Shown here: positions 23,005-32,040 of the stretch, piece by piece | Numbering within the stretch: position 1 is the stretch's first letter | Layout: every line of letters starts with the position of its first letter | Assembly: GCA_965243715.1 (NCBI GenBank) | Contig: CBDEVU010000009.1 | Span: 62,001-126,000 of the forward strand | Length of the DNA: 64,000 bases | From: UBA11606 sp965243715 | GTDB taxonomy: Bacteria > Actinomycetota > Acidimicrobiia > Acidimicrobiales > Aldehydirespiratoraceae | Direction of reading: 5' to 3' | Notes under the pieces: model-generated | What the model saw: only the letters and a program-made list of their open reading frames with translations | Told to the model about the DNA's origin: nothing | Databases searched by the model: none | Program-made: the position numbers and the translations under genes

Positions 23005-24180
23005 GTGCCTATTTCCGTCGCGGTTCTTGGATCTACCGGTTCGATCGGTACCCAAACTCTTGAGATCGTGCGGGCGGAGCCTGAGCGTTACCACGTCTCG
23101 GCCTTAGGGGTCGGGTCTAGCATGGCTGTTATCGACCAAGCGCGGGAGTTTCGTCCTGCGGTGGTGGCCGTTGCCGATGGGGCGCGAGCCCGTCAGATCG
23201 GTCCTGAACTGCCCGCGTCAACCGAACTTCTCGTGGGTAGCGATGCACTAGCCGATGCCGCCCGAACCGGCGACGTGGTGATCAACGGGGTGGTCGGGTT
23301 CGCGGGCTTGCCGGCGACACTAGCCACCTTAGAAGCCGGAAAACGGCTGGGGTTGGCTAACAAAGAATCGCTCATCGCTGCCGGACCGGTCGTTCAGCGG
23401 GCCTGGCGCACGCCTGGTGCGGAACTCATCCCAGTCGACAGCGAGCACTGCGCTGTCCATCAATGCCTGCGCGCCAACGACATAAACGGCAAAATCGGCG
23501 CTACCGATCGAGTCCACAAAGTTGTATTGACGGCTAGCGGCGGTCCGTTTCGGGGGCGAAACCGAGCCCAACTCGCCCACGTTTCGATCGACGATGCCCT
23601 CGCTCATCCCACTTGGAAGATGGGGCCCAAGGTCACTATCGATTCCAGCACACTGATGAATAAGGGCCTAGAAGTTATCGAGGCTCACGAACTCTTTGCC
23701 GTTGATTTCGACGACATCGATGTTGTGGTCCACCCGCAGTCGGTGATTCATTCGATGGTGAGCTACACCGACGGGGCCACCATGGCCCAACTCTCATTGC
23801 CCGACATGCGCCTGTGCATTGGCTACGCGTTGGCGTACCCCGACCGATTAGAAGTTCCGTATGGCGCAATCGATTGGAACGAACTCACCCGACTGGATTT
23901 CCAGCCCCCCGATCTAGATGCTTTCCCCTGTCTGCGCCTAGCTTATGAGGCTGGCCGAGCAGGCGAAACGGCGCCTGCTTGGCTGAGTGCCGCCAACGAA
24001 ATTGTGGTCGAAGCTTTCTTGGCCGGTCAACTTCGTTGGGTCGAAATTGCCGACGTGGTCGAAGCGGTCATGCAGGAGTGGCCCGGCGACGCGGCCACCG
24101 ATGTCGATACCGTTTTGGCCCTTGATGCTACAGCACGCGCGGTCGCCAAGGACTGCGTAGCGAGGAGAATGAGTCGATGA
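23005..24180 (+). CDS. dxr: 1-deoxy-D-xylulose 5-phosphate reductoisomerase
   Basis: The 391-residue Dxr (IspC) makes MEP from DXP with NADPH, the committed step of the non-mevalonate isoprenoid pathway and the target of fosmidomycin. Motifs are VAVLGSTGSIGTQTLEIV (NADPH binding), NKESLIAAG, PVDSEHCAVHQCL (metal-binding D-x-E), LTASGGPF, HPTWKMGPKVTIDSSTLMNK and HPQSVIHSMV. The start is GTG 23005. The 3' end overlaps rseP by ATGA. IspG of the same pathway is one gene further on. Confidence 0.96.
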   Translation: MPISVAVLGSTGSIGTQTLEIVRAEPERYHVSALGVGSSMAVIDQAREFRPAVVAVADGARARQIGPELPASTELLVGSDALADAARTGDVVINGVVGFAGLPATLATLEAGKRLGLANKESLIAAGPVVQRAWRTPGAELIPVDSEHCAVHQCLRANDINGKIGATDRVHKVVLTASGGPFRGRNRAQLAHVSIDDALAHPTWKMGPKVTIDSSTLMNKGLEVIEAHELFAVDFDDIDVVVHPQSVIHSMVSYTDGATMAQLSLPDMRLCIGYALAYPDRLEVPYGAIDWNELTRLDFQPPDLDAFPCLRLAYEAGRAGETAPAWLSAANEIVVEAFLAGQLRWVEIADVVEAVMQEWPGDAATDVDTVLALDATARAVAKDCVARRMSR

Positions 24181-25661
24181 ACGTAGCTACTGCCTCCACC
24201 GAATCCAAGAACGACTGGACTGGTTTGGTCCTGCTCGTGGCTGCCATTTTGGCCCTCGGTTTTTTCGCCAGTTGGAACTGGGCGTTCATCGTTGTCGCGA
24301 TCGTTTTCATGATCTTCATGCACGAGATGGGTCACTACTTGACCGCCCGATGGACGGGCATGAAGGTCACCGAGTTTTTTATCGGTTTTGGCCCGCGATT
24401 GTGGTCGTTTCGCAGGGGCGAGACTGAGTACGGGGTCAAGGCGATTCCCGCGGGGGCCTACGTTCGCATCATTGGCATGAACAATCTCGATCCAGTGCCA
24501 GCAGGCGACGAGGAACGTACCTACCGAGCGAAGTCCTTCCCCCGAAAGTTGCTGGTGGTAACCGCGGGCTCGGCCATGCACTTCATGATGGCGATTGTGC
24601 TGCTGTTTAGTTTCTTGATGTGGAAGGGGACCCCTTCCGCGGACGGCGGTTGGCGGATTGGTTCTATCAGCGATCAGAGCGCGGCGGCCTTGCTCGACCT
24701 TGAGGTGGGGGACAAAGTCATCTCGGTCGACGGCATCGAAATCACCGACTTTGTCCAGTTCGGTGAGGTTATCGCCCCTCGCGGCGGGCAACCAATCACG
24801 ATCGTCTACGAATCCGACGGGGAGCCCGTCACGGAGCAGGTTGTCCTCGGAGCTCGGCTTACTTTGGCCGGTGCGCTAGGGATTCGCGGTCTAGAAGAAC
24901 GTGATCGTATCCTGCAGATCGACGGTATAGACGTGGCATCTTGGGCCGATGTCGAGGCGGTGGCCGCGGACCGGATCAATACGCCGGTTGAGATCGTGTT
25001 TGATCCGGCCCGGGGAACAAGGCTTCAGGTGGTGTCAAACGCGGTGATCACCGAACTCCGACCGGCCGCTCAGGCAACGACCGGATTCTTTGGTGTTTCC
25101 GCCGAATCCGAGCGCGATAGTCACGGCCCGATTACAGCGGTCATCACCGCGGTTACCGAGTTCGAGAATCTGTTCCGCCAGGTCACCGTCGGGATGTGGC
25201 ACACGCTCACGGGTGGCGCCTTGCCCACCTTTGTGGGCGAAACCCTCAGCGGCAACGTCGACACGGTACATGACGACATCACGTCAACTGACGCGGGGAA
25301 GCGCGAACTCGCCAGCCGAGCGCTCGACCAAGGTGACCCTGACGAACGACGCATTATTTCGATCTATGGCGCGGCGCGCTTCGGGTCTCAAATCACGGGG
25401 GACGGACTTGACCGCACCCTATTGTTCCTAGCCGGATTGAACATCTCGGTCGGGTTCCTCAACCTGTTGCCCCTGCCTCCGCTCGATGGCGGACACGTGG
25501 TAATTGCGACCTACGAGCGCATCCGCAGTTTCGGCGGGCGGCGCCACGAAGTTGACTACAACAGGGTCTTGCCCTTCACTTATGCCATCTTCATGCTGTT
25601 GAGCGTGGTCGGCCTCGTGGCCATAATTCGTGATGTCATCGACCCGATAAATCTTGGCTAG
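24177..25661 (+). CDS. rseP: Site-2 intramembrane metalloprotease RseP/Rip1-like
   Basis: The 494-residue multi-pass protein has the zinc motif H49-E-M-G-H53 in a membrane helix, two PDZ-like segments (LEVGDKVISVDGIEI and LEERDRILQIDGIDV), and the second catalytic motif LNLLPLPPLDGGHVV near the C-terminus. Site-2 proteases cleave anti-sigma factors and other membrane substrates after a first cut, often by a periplasmic protease; the HtrA at 4977 might be such a partner, but that is inference. The start overlaps the dxr stop (ATGA). Confidence 0.95.
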   Translation: MNVATASTESKNDWTGLVLLVAAILALGFFASWNWAFIVVAIVFMIFMHEMGHYLTARWTGMKVTEFFIGFGPRLWSFRRGETEYGVKAIPAGAYVRIIGMNNLDPVPAGDEERTYRAKSFPRKLLVVTAGSAMHFMMAIVLLFSFLMWKGTPSADGGWRIGSISDQSAAALLDLEVGDKVISVDGIEITDFVQFGEVIAPRGGQPITIVYESDGEPVTEQVVLGARLTLAGALGIRGLEERDRILQIDGIDVASWADVEAVAADRINTPVEIVFDPARGTRLQVVSNAVITELRPAAQATTGFFGVSAESERDSHGPITAVITAVTEFENLFRQVTVGMWHTLTGGALPTFVGETLSGNVDTVHDDITSTDAGKRELASRALDQGDPDERRIISIYGAARFGSQITGDGLDRTLLFLAGLNISVGFLNLLPLPPLDGGHVVIATYERIRSFGGRRHEVDYNRVLPFTYAIFMLLSVVGLVAIIRDVIDPINLG

Positions 25662-25677
25662 GCGGTTAGGATTGCCT

Positions 25678-26952
25678 ATGGAGTTCACCGCGAGCTTTCC
25701 CCGTCGACCGACACGCCAGATCATGGTGGGTGCCGTTCCAGTGGGGGGAGGAGCGCCGATCACGATCCAATCGATGACGGTTACTAAGACCGCCGATCAC
25801 GAAGCGACCCTCCAGCAGATCTACGCCCTAGCCGCCGCGGGGGCCGACATTGTCCGGTGTACCTGCAACGAACGCGAAGCCGCCGAAGGCTTGGCCCGCA
25901 TTGTTCCGCGCTCGCCCGTGCCCATAGTGGCCGACATTCATCATCAGTATCGACGGGCCCTCGAAGCCCTAGAAGCCGGGGTCCACTGTCTCCGCCTGAA
26001 CCCCGGCAACATTAGAAATCCCGATCACATTAAGACCGTGGCGCGCGAAGCCAAAGACCGCCAAGTGCCGATCCGTATCGGGGTCAACGGCGGTTCGCTA
26101 CACCCCGACCTCTACAAAAAGTACGGCGGCAAGGTGACCCCGGAGGCCATGGTCGAGTCGGCCCTCGATGAGATTCGTTACTTCGACGACGTTGGCTTTG
26201 ATCTGATTAAGATATCGGTCAAGGCTTCGAGCGTGCCGCTGATGATTGAGGCCTATCGCCAACTGGCCGAAGTCACCGATTATCCCCTGCATCTCGGTGT
26301 CACCGAGGCCGGTCCGCCACCGATCGGCACGCTCAAGGCCACGGCGGGCCTCGCTACCCTCCTCGCCGAAGGAATTGGCGATACCATTCGTTACTCGCTC
26401 ACCGCTGATCCTGTGGAGGAAGCTAAGGCTGGGCGCCAACTTCTCGAAACCTTGAACCTACGGGAACGAAAGAACGTTGATTTGATCTCGTGTCCGAGTT
26501 GCGGGCGGGCCGAGGTTGACATCTTTACTATCGCCAAGAAAGCAATGGACGCGTTCGGCGAGCGCGAGATTCCCCTTCAGGTTGCTGTCATGGGATGTGT
26601 AGTTAATGGTCCAGGTGAAGCCCGCGACGCCGATATCGGCATCGCCGCGGGTAACAAACGCGGGCATCTGTTTGTCAAAGGTCACAACGTTATGGTCGTC
26701 CCCGAAGACGAGATGGTCGACACGCTCATTGAATGGGCTGAGTTCATTCACGAACACGGCGCCGACGCCGCCCTGAAGCGCGCGGTCGCTACTAAGGACG
26801 CGGCGAAGAAGGCCGCCGCCGAGGATCGCGCCCGTAATCTCAATGACCGAGGCGACGACGCCAACGAGACCGAGGCCGTCATTGCCGAGATCCGCCGCGA
26901 TCGGGCACCCAAGGACCGGACCTTGGCCGTATCCAAGCCGAAACCCTGCTAA
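25678..26952 (+). CDS. ispG: (E)-4-hydroxy-3-methylbut-2-enyl-diphosphate synthase
   Basis: The 424-residue IspG/GcpE reduces MEcPP to HMBPP. The TIM-barrel part contains GGGAPITIQSMTVTKTAD, VRCTCNERE, PGNIRN and GVTEAGPP. The 4Fe-4S ligands are in ISCPSCGRAE and MGCVVNGPGEARDADIG. The last 45 residues are a Lys/Ala/Glu-rich extension not needed for the fold. ATG 25678 is five bases after TAGGAT (TANNNT), so a leaderless message is possible. A strong terminator follows at 26989-27014. Confidence 0.95.
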   Translation: MEFTASFPRRPTRQIMVGAVPVGGGAPITIQSMTVTKTADHEATLQQIYALAAAGADIVRCTCNEREAAEGLARIVPRSPVPIVADIHHQYRRALEALEAGVHCLRLNPGNIRNPDHIKTVAREAKDRQVPIRIGVNGGSLHPDLYKKYGGKVTPEAMVESALDEIRYFDDVGFDLIKISVKASSVPLMIEAYRQLAEVTDYPLHLGVTEAGPPPIGTLKATAGLATLLAEGIGDTIRYSLTADPVEEAKAGRQLLETLNLRERKNVDLISCPSCGRAEVDIFTIAKKAMDAFGEREIPLQVAVMGCVVNGPGEARDADIGIAAGNKRGHLFVKGHNVMVVPEDEMVDTLIEWAEFIHEHGADAALKRAVATKDAAKKAAAEDRARNLNDRGDDANETEAVIAEIRRDRAPKDRTLAVSKPKPC

Positions 26953-26988
26953 GCTTTCGTTGACGTTCGGAACCGGTATTTGGGTGAG

Positions 26989-27014
26989 GCGTGGCCTTAG
27001 GCCACGCTTTTCTT
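26989..27014 (+). terminator. Intrinsic terminator after ispG
   Basis: GCGTGGCC (26989-26996) pairs perfectly with GGCCACGC (27000-27007) around TTA, followed by TTTTCTT (27008-27014). A few weaker pairs can extend the stem outwards. It separates the rpsB-ispG run from the rimP-nusA-infB operon and is the clearest terminator in the window. Confidence 0.9.
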
Positions 27015-27072
27015 GATTCAGGGGTCGATCGAGTTACTTAGTTCGACAACCCGCGGATGAGGAGGCAACGCC

Positions 27073-27585
27073 ATGGCCGTTATAGATCGTGTTCGCGAGT
27101 TGGTGCTGCCCATCGTGGCCGATGCTCAAGCCCACCTGTACGACATCGAGTTAAACCGCGGCGTCCTGCGGATTCTGGTCGACGCCGACGATGGCGTCAG
27201 CATCGACGCCATCAAGGTCATTAGTCGGGCCGCTAGTCGCCTGCTCGACGAAGTCGATCCAATTCCGGGGCGCTACACGCTTGAAGTTTCGAGTCCCGGG
27301 CTGGAACGCCGGTTGAGGACTCCGCAACACTTTGTATCGGCGATCGGCGAAATAGTGAAGGTGAAAACCGAGGTTGGAATTACCGGCGCTCGGCGCTGCC
27401 GCGGCACGATTGTGAGCGCGAACGACACCGGGTTCTGTCTCGACGGGGATAGCTTGGGCGAAGCTCTTTTCTTTCGATACGACGACATCACTGAGGCTCG
27501 CACCGTCTTTGAGTGGGGCCCGAGAACCAAGTCGGGCGGACCCAACCATCGAAACGTAAAGAATCGTCCCAGCAAGGAGACTTAG
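27073..27585 (+). CDS. rimP: Ribosome maturation factor RimP
   Basis: The 170-residue protein has the RimP N-domain (YDIELNRGVLRILVDADDGVS, LDEVDPIPGRYTLEVSSPGL, ERRLRTPQHF) and a C-terminal SH3-like part (RRCRGTIVSANDTGF). It acts in 30S maturation. ATG 27073 follows GGAGG. It is the first gene of the rimP-nusA-infB operon, whose order is widely conserved. Confidence 0.93.
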   Translation: MAVIDRVRELVLPIVADAQAHLYDIELNRGVLRILVDADDGVSIDAIKVISRAASRLLDEVDPIPGRYTLEVSSPGLERRLRTPQHFVSAIGEIVKVKTEVGITGARRCRGTIVSANDTGFCLDGDSLGEALFFRYDDITEARTVFEWGPRTKSGGPNHRNVKNRPSKET

Positions 27586-27587
27586 CC

Positions 27588-28715
27588 ATGAACCAGGACA
27601 GGAAGGAAGCTCTGCATGCCCTCGCCGCTGAGCGAGGCATCACCCCAGAGACCCTGTATGGAGCGCTCGCCGATGCCCTCGAACAAGCATACAAGCGCAG
27701 GCCCAATGCCCGTGAGGACGCATGGGTTACTATCGACCCAGAAACTATGGATTTTCGCGTCGTCGTCCAAGACCTCGACGAAGATGGCGAGCCGGTGGGA
27801 TCGGAAAAAGACGTCACCCCCGGCGACTTCGGCCGCATCGCGGCTCAGACCGTGCGTCAGGTAATGACCCAGCGCATTCGCGAAGCAGAGCGCGAGCTTA
27901 AATACGAGGAGTACGCGGGTCGCGAGGGCGACATAGTTACCGGAATGATCCAGCAGACCGATTCTCGCTACACGCTGCTGGACCTTGGTCGGGTTGAGGC
28001 GTTGCTCCCGCAGGCCGAGCAAGTTCCCTTCGAGCGGCCTGACTCCAACGTGCGTATGAAGGCCTACATCGTTGAAGTGCGCAATACGGCGAAGGGTCCC
28101 CAAATTGTGGTTAGCCGCACCCACCCGGGCCTGATCAAGCGACTCTTTGAACTTGAGGTTCCCGAGATCGCGGATGGAATTGTCGAAATCAAGGCGTGTG
28201 CCCGTGAACCAGGCCATAGGACCAAGATTGCCGTGTATTCAAACGACTCCAACGTCGATCCCGTCGGTGCGTGCGTGGGGGCCCGCGGTGCTCGGGTGCG
28301 CCAGATCGTCAATGAGTTGCGAGGCGAGAAAATCGACATAGTCCCGTTCCATGAGGATCTCCAGGAATTCGTTACTCGCGCCCTGAGTCCGGCCAAGGTT
28401 ACCGAGGTTCGTTCCGACGAATTGACTGGTGACTGCGACGTAATTGTTCCGGACTTTCAGCTCTCACTGGCGATTGGCAAGGAAGGACAAAACGCCCGAC
28501 TGGCGTCTCGTCTCACCGGATGGGGTATTAACATCAAGTCCGAAGCCCAGTTCGCGCAGGAACAGTCTTACGCAAGTGGAGAGTGGGCCGCAGGTGAGTG
28601 GAAACTCGACGAGGGGACGGGCGAAAATATTTGGCAGCCCGCCGACGGCAGCGCGCCGATCTCGGAGTCCGACTACATCGCTTCGCAAGAAACCGCCGCC
28701 GATTCGGGCGAATAG
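27588..28715 (+). CDS. nusA: Transcription termination/antitermination factor NusA
   Basis: The 375-residue protein has the NusA N-domain (ALHALAAERGITPETLYGAL), an S1 domain (GREGDIVTGMIQQTD, RYTLLDLGRVEALLPQAEQ) and two KH domains (DPVGACVGARGARVRQIVNEL, LAIGKEGQNARLASRLTGW). It ends in a short acidic tail without the extra repeats of proteobacterial NusA, as usual for actinobacteria. ATG 27588 has AAGGAG nine bases upstream and starts two bases after the rimP stop. Confidence 0.96.
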   Translation: MNQDRKEALHALAAERGITPETLYGALADALEQAYKRRPNAREDAWVTIDPETMDFRVVVQDLDEDGEPVGSEKDVTPGDFGRIAAQTVRQVMTQRIREAERELKYEEYAGREGDIVTGMIQQTDSRYTLLDLGRVEALLPQAEQVPFERPDSNVRMKAYIVEVRNTAKGPQIVVSRTHPGLIKRLFELEVPEIADGIVEIKACAREPGHRTKIAVYSNDSNVDPVGACVGARGARVRQIVNELRGEKIDIVPFHEDLQEFVTRALSPAKVTEVRSDELTGDCDVIVPDFQLSLAIGKEGQNARLASRLTGWGINIKSEAQFAQEQSYASGEWAAGEWKLDEGTGENIWQPADGSAPISESDYIASQETAADSGE

Positions 28716-28906
28716 GAGTAGTCGCGGGCGGACCCGTTCGGGCCTGCGTCGAGCTTGTGGTGCGGCGGAATGCGATTTCTACCGGCCTCCGGTTCGAGGT
28801 TAACGCTACGCCGGTCGCTAAACTCTTAGAATTGTGGCCGCAGTGGCCTTCCGCGTGTTTGCACGGAGGATGCTGGGACCACTCCCTCCCGCGCACTGTC
28901 GAGTGA
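28716..28906 (+). pseudogene. Possible degenerate ylxR (DUF448) between nusA and infB
   Basis: In most actinobacteria the small RNA-binding protein YlxR lies exactly here. One frame reads GPVRACVELVVRRNAIS and ends with SACLHGGCWDHSLPRTVE and TGA at 28904-28906. This faintly recalls the YlxR start RTCVGCR and its GRGAYLH...C end. There is no start codon behind the AGGAG at 28715-28719; the first in-frame starts are GTG 28757 and 28760, giving at most 49 residues. It is either a decayed ylxR or a chance frame in the infB leader. Confidence 0.3.
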
Positions 28907-28927
28907 AACAAAAGGAAATCGCAACCC

Positions 28928-31609
28928 GTGCCACCGAAGATCCGTGTCTATGAGCTTGCTGGCGAGTTGGGCCTTAGCAACAAAGAAACTCTTGATCTTG
29001 CCGATTCTCTGGGAATTGGGGTCAAGAGCCATTCTTCAGGCATCATCGAAGCACAAGCCGACCGCGTTCGCCGCAAAGCCAAGCGCGAAGGCCTGATCCG
29101 TACTAAGCCGTTGCCGGCACCGAAGCCCGCATCGCCGCGGGTCGAGGAAGCCCCGGTGGCAGAGGTACGCGCCCCCGAACCAGCCACCCCCCCGCCTGCC
29201 GCCGCCCCGCCTGCCGCCCCGTCCGTCTCGCGGCCCGTGGCCCCCGTGAAGCCCAAGCGAGTGATCTCCTCGAGTGGAAGTGTCGGGCCGCCTAAGAACC
29301 CGGCGAAAAGTCCCGGGATTCTCCCGCCTAGCGCGGCGCCGGTGAAGAAGGTAGTCAAAAAGGTTGTCAAAAGAATCGCTATCGACCCGTCGAAGCGTCC
29401 GCCAATGTCAGGGTCGGGCAAGCCGATTCCACCCCCGCCTCGCTCCCTAACCGGGCGTGCCATTCCGCCCCCGCCTGGGGGTCGTGGAGTCCGGCCCAAA
29501 GGGCCCGTCCCCTCTGGCGACACGCGCGCCCGTCCCCCTGGTGCATCTCGGGGTGGTCCGTTGCCGAGCGGTGGTCGGCGTTCTGGTGGACCCCGTGATT
29601 CAGTTCCTGGCGCCGGTGCCCCTCCTCCGGGTAGGGGTGGTCCTGGTGGTGGAGGACGTCCCGGTGGTGGTCCTCCGGGTCGGGGTGGTCCTGGTGGTGG
29701 AGGACGTCCTGGTGGTCCTGGGGGTCGTCCGCCTCGTCGTCGGGGTCGTCGTCGTCGCAGTCGTGAAGAACTCCAACCAATGGACGCTCCGTTGTCCACC
29801 CCGATCGACACACCGGTGCCTGAGGGTGTCATCGTCGTGGAGCGGGCCTCGACCTCACTCGATCTTGGTCCCAAACTCAACCGTACCGCCACCGACGTCA
29901 TTCGTTTCCTTATGCAGGCGGGCGAAATGGTCACCGCTACGCAGTCGCTGAGCGACGACATGATCGAACTTTTCGGTGCAGAAATTGGCGCCGAGATTCG
30001 TCTCGTTGATCCCGGCGAAGAACAAGAAGTCGAGCTTCAGAAGTTGCTCAAACTCGACGACGACACTAGTGACGATGCGCCGTTTCGACCACCTGTCATC
30101 ACTGTCATGGGTCATGTCGACCACGGTAAAACCTTGCTCCTCGATCGGATCCGCGACGCCAATGTCGTCGACGGCGAAGCGGGAGGTATCACTCAACACA
30201 TCGGGGCCTACCAGGTCGAGCGCGATGGTCACGCCATTACTTTTATCGATACTCCTGGCCACGAGGCGTTTACCTCCATGCGGGCGCGCGGCGCTAGTTC
30301 GACCGACATCGTGATCTTGATGGTGGCCGCCGACGATGGAGTGATGCCACAAACCATCGAAGCAATCAATCATGCCAAAGCGGCCGACGTTCCGATTGTG
30401 GTGGCGGTGAACAAGATCGACCGCGAGAACGCTGATGTGCAAAAGGCGATAGCGGGAGTGGCCGAACACGGACTCGTACCGGAGGCGTGGGGCGGTGAGA
30501 CCATTTTCCAGGAGATGTCGGCCCTCAAAAATATCGGGGTCGACGAACTTTTGGAGCAATTGTTGGTCGTCGCGTCGGTCGAGGAGCTACGGGCCGATCC
30601 CAACGGGCGCGGGACGGGAGTCGTTCTGGAATCCAATCTCGACACTGGTCGGGGGCCGGTGGCTACTGTTTTAGTCCAGCGAGGCACGCTCCGAGTCGGC
30701 GATCCCATGGTTGCGGGCGCCGCGTGGGGCAAGGTCCGTGCGCTCATCAATGATCGCGGCGAACAAGTCAAAGAAGCGGGGCCGTCCATGCCAGTGCAGG
30801 TGCTGGGCCTGTCCGATGTCGCGATCGCCGGGGACGACTTCGTTGTCGCGCCCAGCGACAAGGTCGCCAACCGGGTCGCCGACCGGCGCGAACACTGGAA
30901 ACGCCAAGCGAATCTGGGCCGGGAAGCTCATGCACTGTCGGGAGGCGCCAAACTCGCCGACATCTTCGAGCAAATCCAGCGAGGTGAAGTCGCAACGCTC
31001 AACTTGGTTGTCAAAGCAGACGTGAACGGTTCGCTCGAAGCGGTCACCGAGAGCCTTCGTAAGCTCGAACGAGAAGAAGTCAAAGTCGGCTTTGTTCACC
31101 GCGGGGTTGGTGGCATCACGGAGAACGACATCCAATTGGCCAGCGCCTCTAACGCCACCATTATTGGTTTCAACGTGCGCCCCGATCGCAAGGCCCGAGA
31201 AGTGGCCGAAGGCGAAGGTGTCGAGATCCGTACCTACGAGATCATCTACCAACTGCTCGACGATATCGAGTCCGCAATGGTCGGCATGCTGGCACCGGAG
31301 TTCGAAGAGATAGTCACAGGAGACGCCGAAGTCCGCGAGATCTTCAGGGTTCCGCGCGTGGGGGCAATAGCGGGTTGCTATGTGCTCAACGGCGTCATCA
31401 CCCGCGGTTCTAAGGTTCGTTTCCTGCGCGATGGCGGCATCATTTGGAAGGGGACGGTCAACTCTCTGCGCCGTTTCAAAGATAATGCCCGCGAGGTGGC
31501 GGCCGGTTACGAGTGCGGCATTGGTTTGTCGGACTTCCAGGACCTGCGAGCCGGTGACATTATCGAAACCTACGAAGCGCGAGAGATCGAGCGCACGCTC
31601 GATTCTTAA
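28928..31609 (+). CDS. infB: Translation initiation factor IF-2
   Basis: The 893-residue factor has the IF2-N motif (MPPKIRVYELAGELGLSNKE), a roughly 270-residue linker rich in Pro, Gly and Arg with several near-repeats at 29630-29740, a second IF2-N segment (LGPKLNRTATDVIRFLMQAG), and the G domain: G1 GHVDHGKTLLLDRIRD, G3 DTPGHEAF, G4 NKID. C-terminal domains run to EAREIERTLDS. GTG 28928 follows AAAGGA. IF-2 places initiator tRNA on the ribosome. It is followed after five bases by rbfA. Confidence 0.97.
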   Translation: MPPKIRVYELAGELGLSNKETLDLADSLGIGVKSHSSGIIEAQADRVRRKAKREGLIRTKPLPAPKPASPRVEEAPVAEVRAPEPATPPPAAAPPAAPSVSRPVAPVKPKRVISSSGSVGPPKNPAKSPGILPPSAAPVKKVVKKVVKRIAIDPSKRPPMSGSGKPIPPPPRSLTGRAIPPPPGGRGVRPKGPVPSGDTRARPPGASRGGPLPSGGRRSGGPRDSVPGAGAPPPGRGGPGGGGRPGGGPPGRGGPGGGGRPGGPGGRPPRRRGRRRRSREELQPMDAPLSTPIDTPVPEGVIVVERASTSLDLGPKLNRTATDVIRFLMQAGEMVTATQSLSDDMIELFGAEIGAEIRLVDPGEEQEVELQKLLKLDDDTSDDAPFRPPVITVMGHVDHGKTLLLDRIRDANVVDGEAGGITQHIGAYQVERDGHAITFIDTPGHEAFTSMRARGASSTDIVILMVAADDGVMPQTIEAINHAKAADVPIVVAVNKIDRENADVQKAIAGVAEHGLVPEAWGGETIFQEMSALKNIGVDELLEQLLVVASVEELRADPNGRGTGVVLESNLDTGRGPVATVLVQRGTLRVGDPMVAGAAWGKVRALINDRGEQVKEAGPSMPVQVLGLSDVAIAGDDFVVAPSDKVANRVADRREHWKRQANLGREAHALSGGAKLADIFEQIQRGEVATLNLVVKADVNGSLEAVTESLRKLEREEVKVGFVHRGVGGITENDIQLASASNATIIGFNVRPDRKAREVAEGEGVEIRTYEIIYQLLDDIESAMVGMLAPEFEEIVTGDAEVREIFRVPRVGAIAGCYVLNGVITRGSKVRFLRDGGIIWKGTVNSLRRFKDNAREVAAGYECGIGLSDFQDLRAGDIIETYEAREIERTLDS

Positions 31610-31614
31610 CGCCG

Positions 31615-32040
31615 GTGGCCCGTGCTCGCCGTCAATCCAACAACCGAGGCGGTGGCCAAGCGGCTACCCGTACCGCTCGGGTTGGTGAACTCATTCGTCG
31701 GGTGGTGGCCGAGGGCCTCGATCGCTTCGAGGACGATCGCTTCGACATGGTGTCGATAACAAGCGTCGATGTTGATCGCGATCTTCATCGGGCCGTTGTC
31801 TGGTTCACGTCTCTCGCCGACGATGACGACGATCCGGAGATTCTCGAGGCGTTCGGGGAGTACCGTGGCAAACTGCGCCATGAAGTCAGTGTCCAGACTA
31901 GGCTTCGTCGGGCTCCCGAACTAGATTTTCGTCCCGACACAACCTTGCGCGCCGCGGCTCGTATCGAAGAACTTCTTCGAGTTGACCGTGAACCACACGG
32001 CGAACCACACGGCGAAGCAGATCGTGGCGAAGAAGCGTAG
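31615..32040 (+). CDS. rbfA: Ribosome-binding factor A
   Basis: The 141-residue protein starts at GTG 31615 and has the RbfA KH-like core: RVGELIRRVVAEGLDRFED, VSITSVDVDRDLHRAVVWF and LRRAPELDFRPDTTL. It assists 16S 5'-end maturation in the cold. The tail contains a duplicated 12-base unit gaaccacacggc (31990-32013, EPHG twice) and overlaps the truB start. Confidence 0.93.
   Translation: MARARRQSNNRGGGQAATRTARVGELIRRVVAEGLDRFEDDRFDMVSITSVDVDRDLHRAVVWFTSLADDDDDPEILEAFGEYRGKLRHEVSVQTRLRRAPELDFRPDTTLRAAARIEELLRVDREPHGEPHGEADRGEEA

Noticed and set aside
28598..28906. A 102-codon frame starting inside nusA
   Set aside because: It would overlap nusA by 118 bases, and only its part after 28716 has any resemblance to YlxR; the frame's beginning is a shadow of nusA.
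28948..29961. Long minus-strand open frame (337 codons) opposite the infB linker
   Set aside because: It is a Pro/Gly/Arg-rich shadow of the repetitive IF-2 linker without its own start context or family match.
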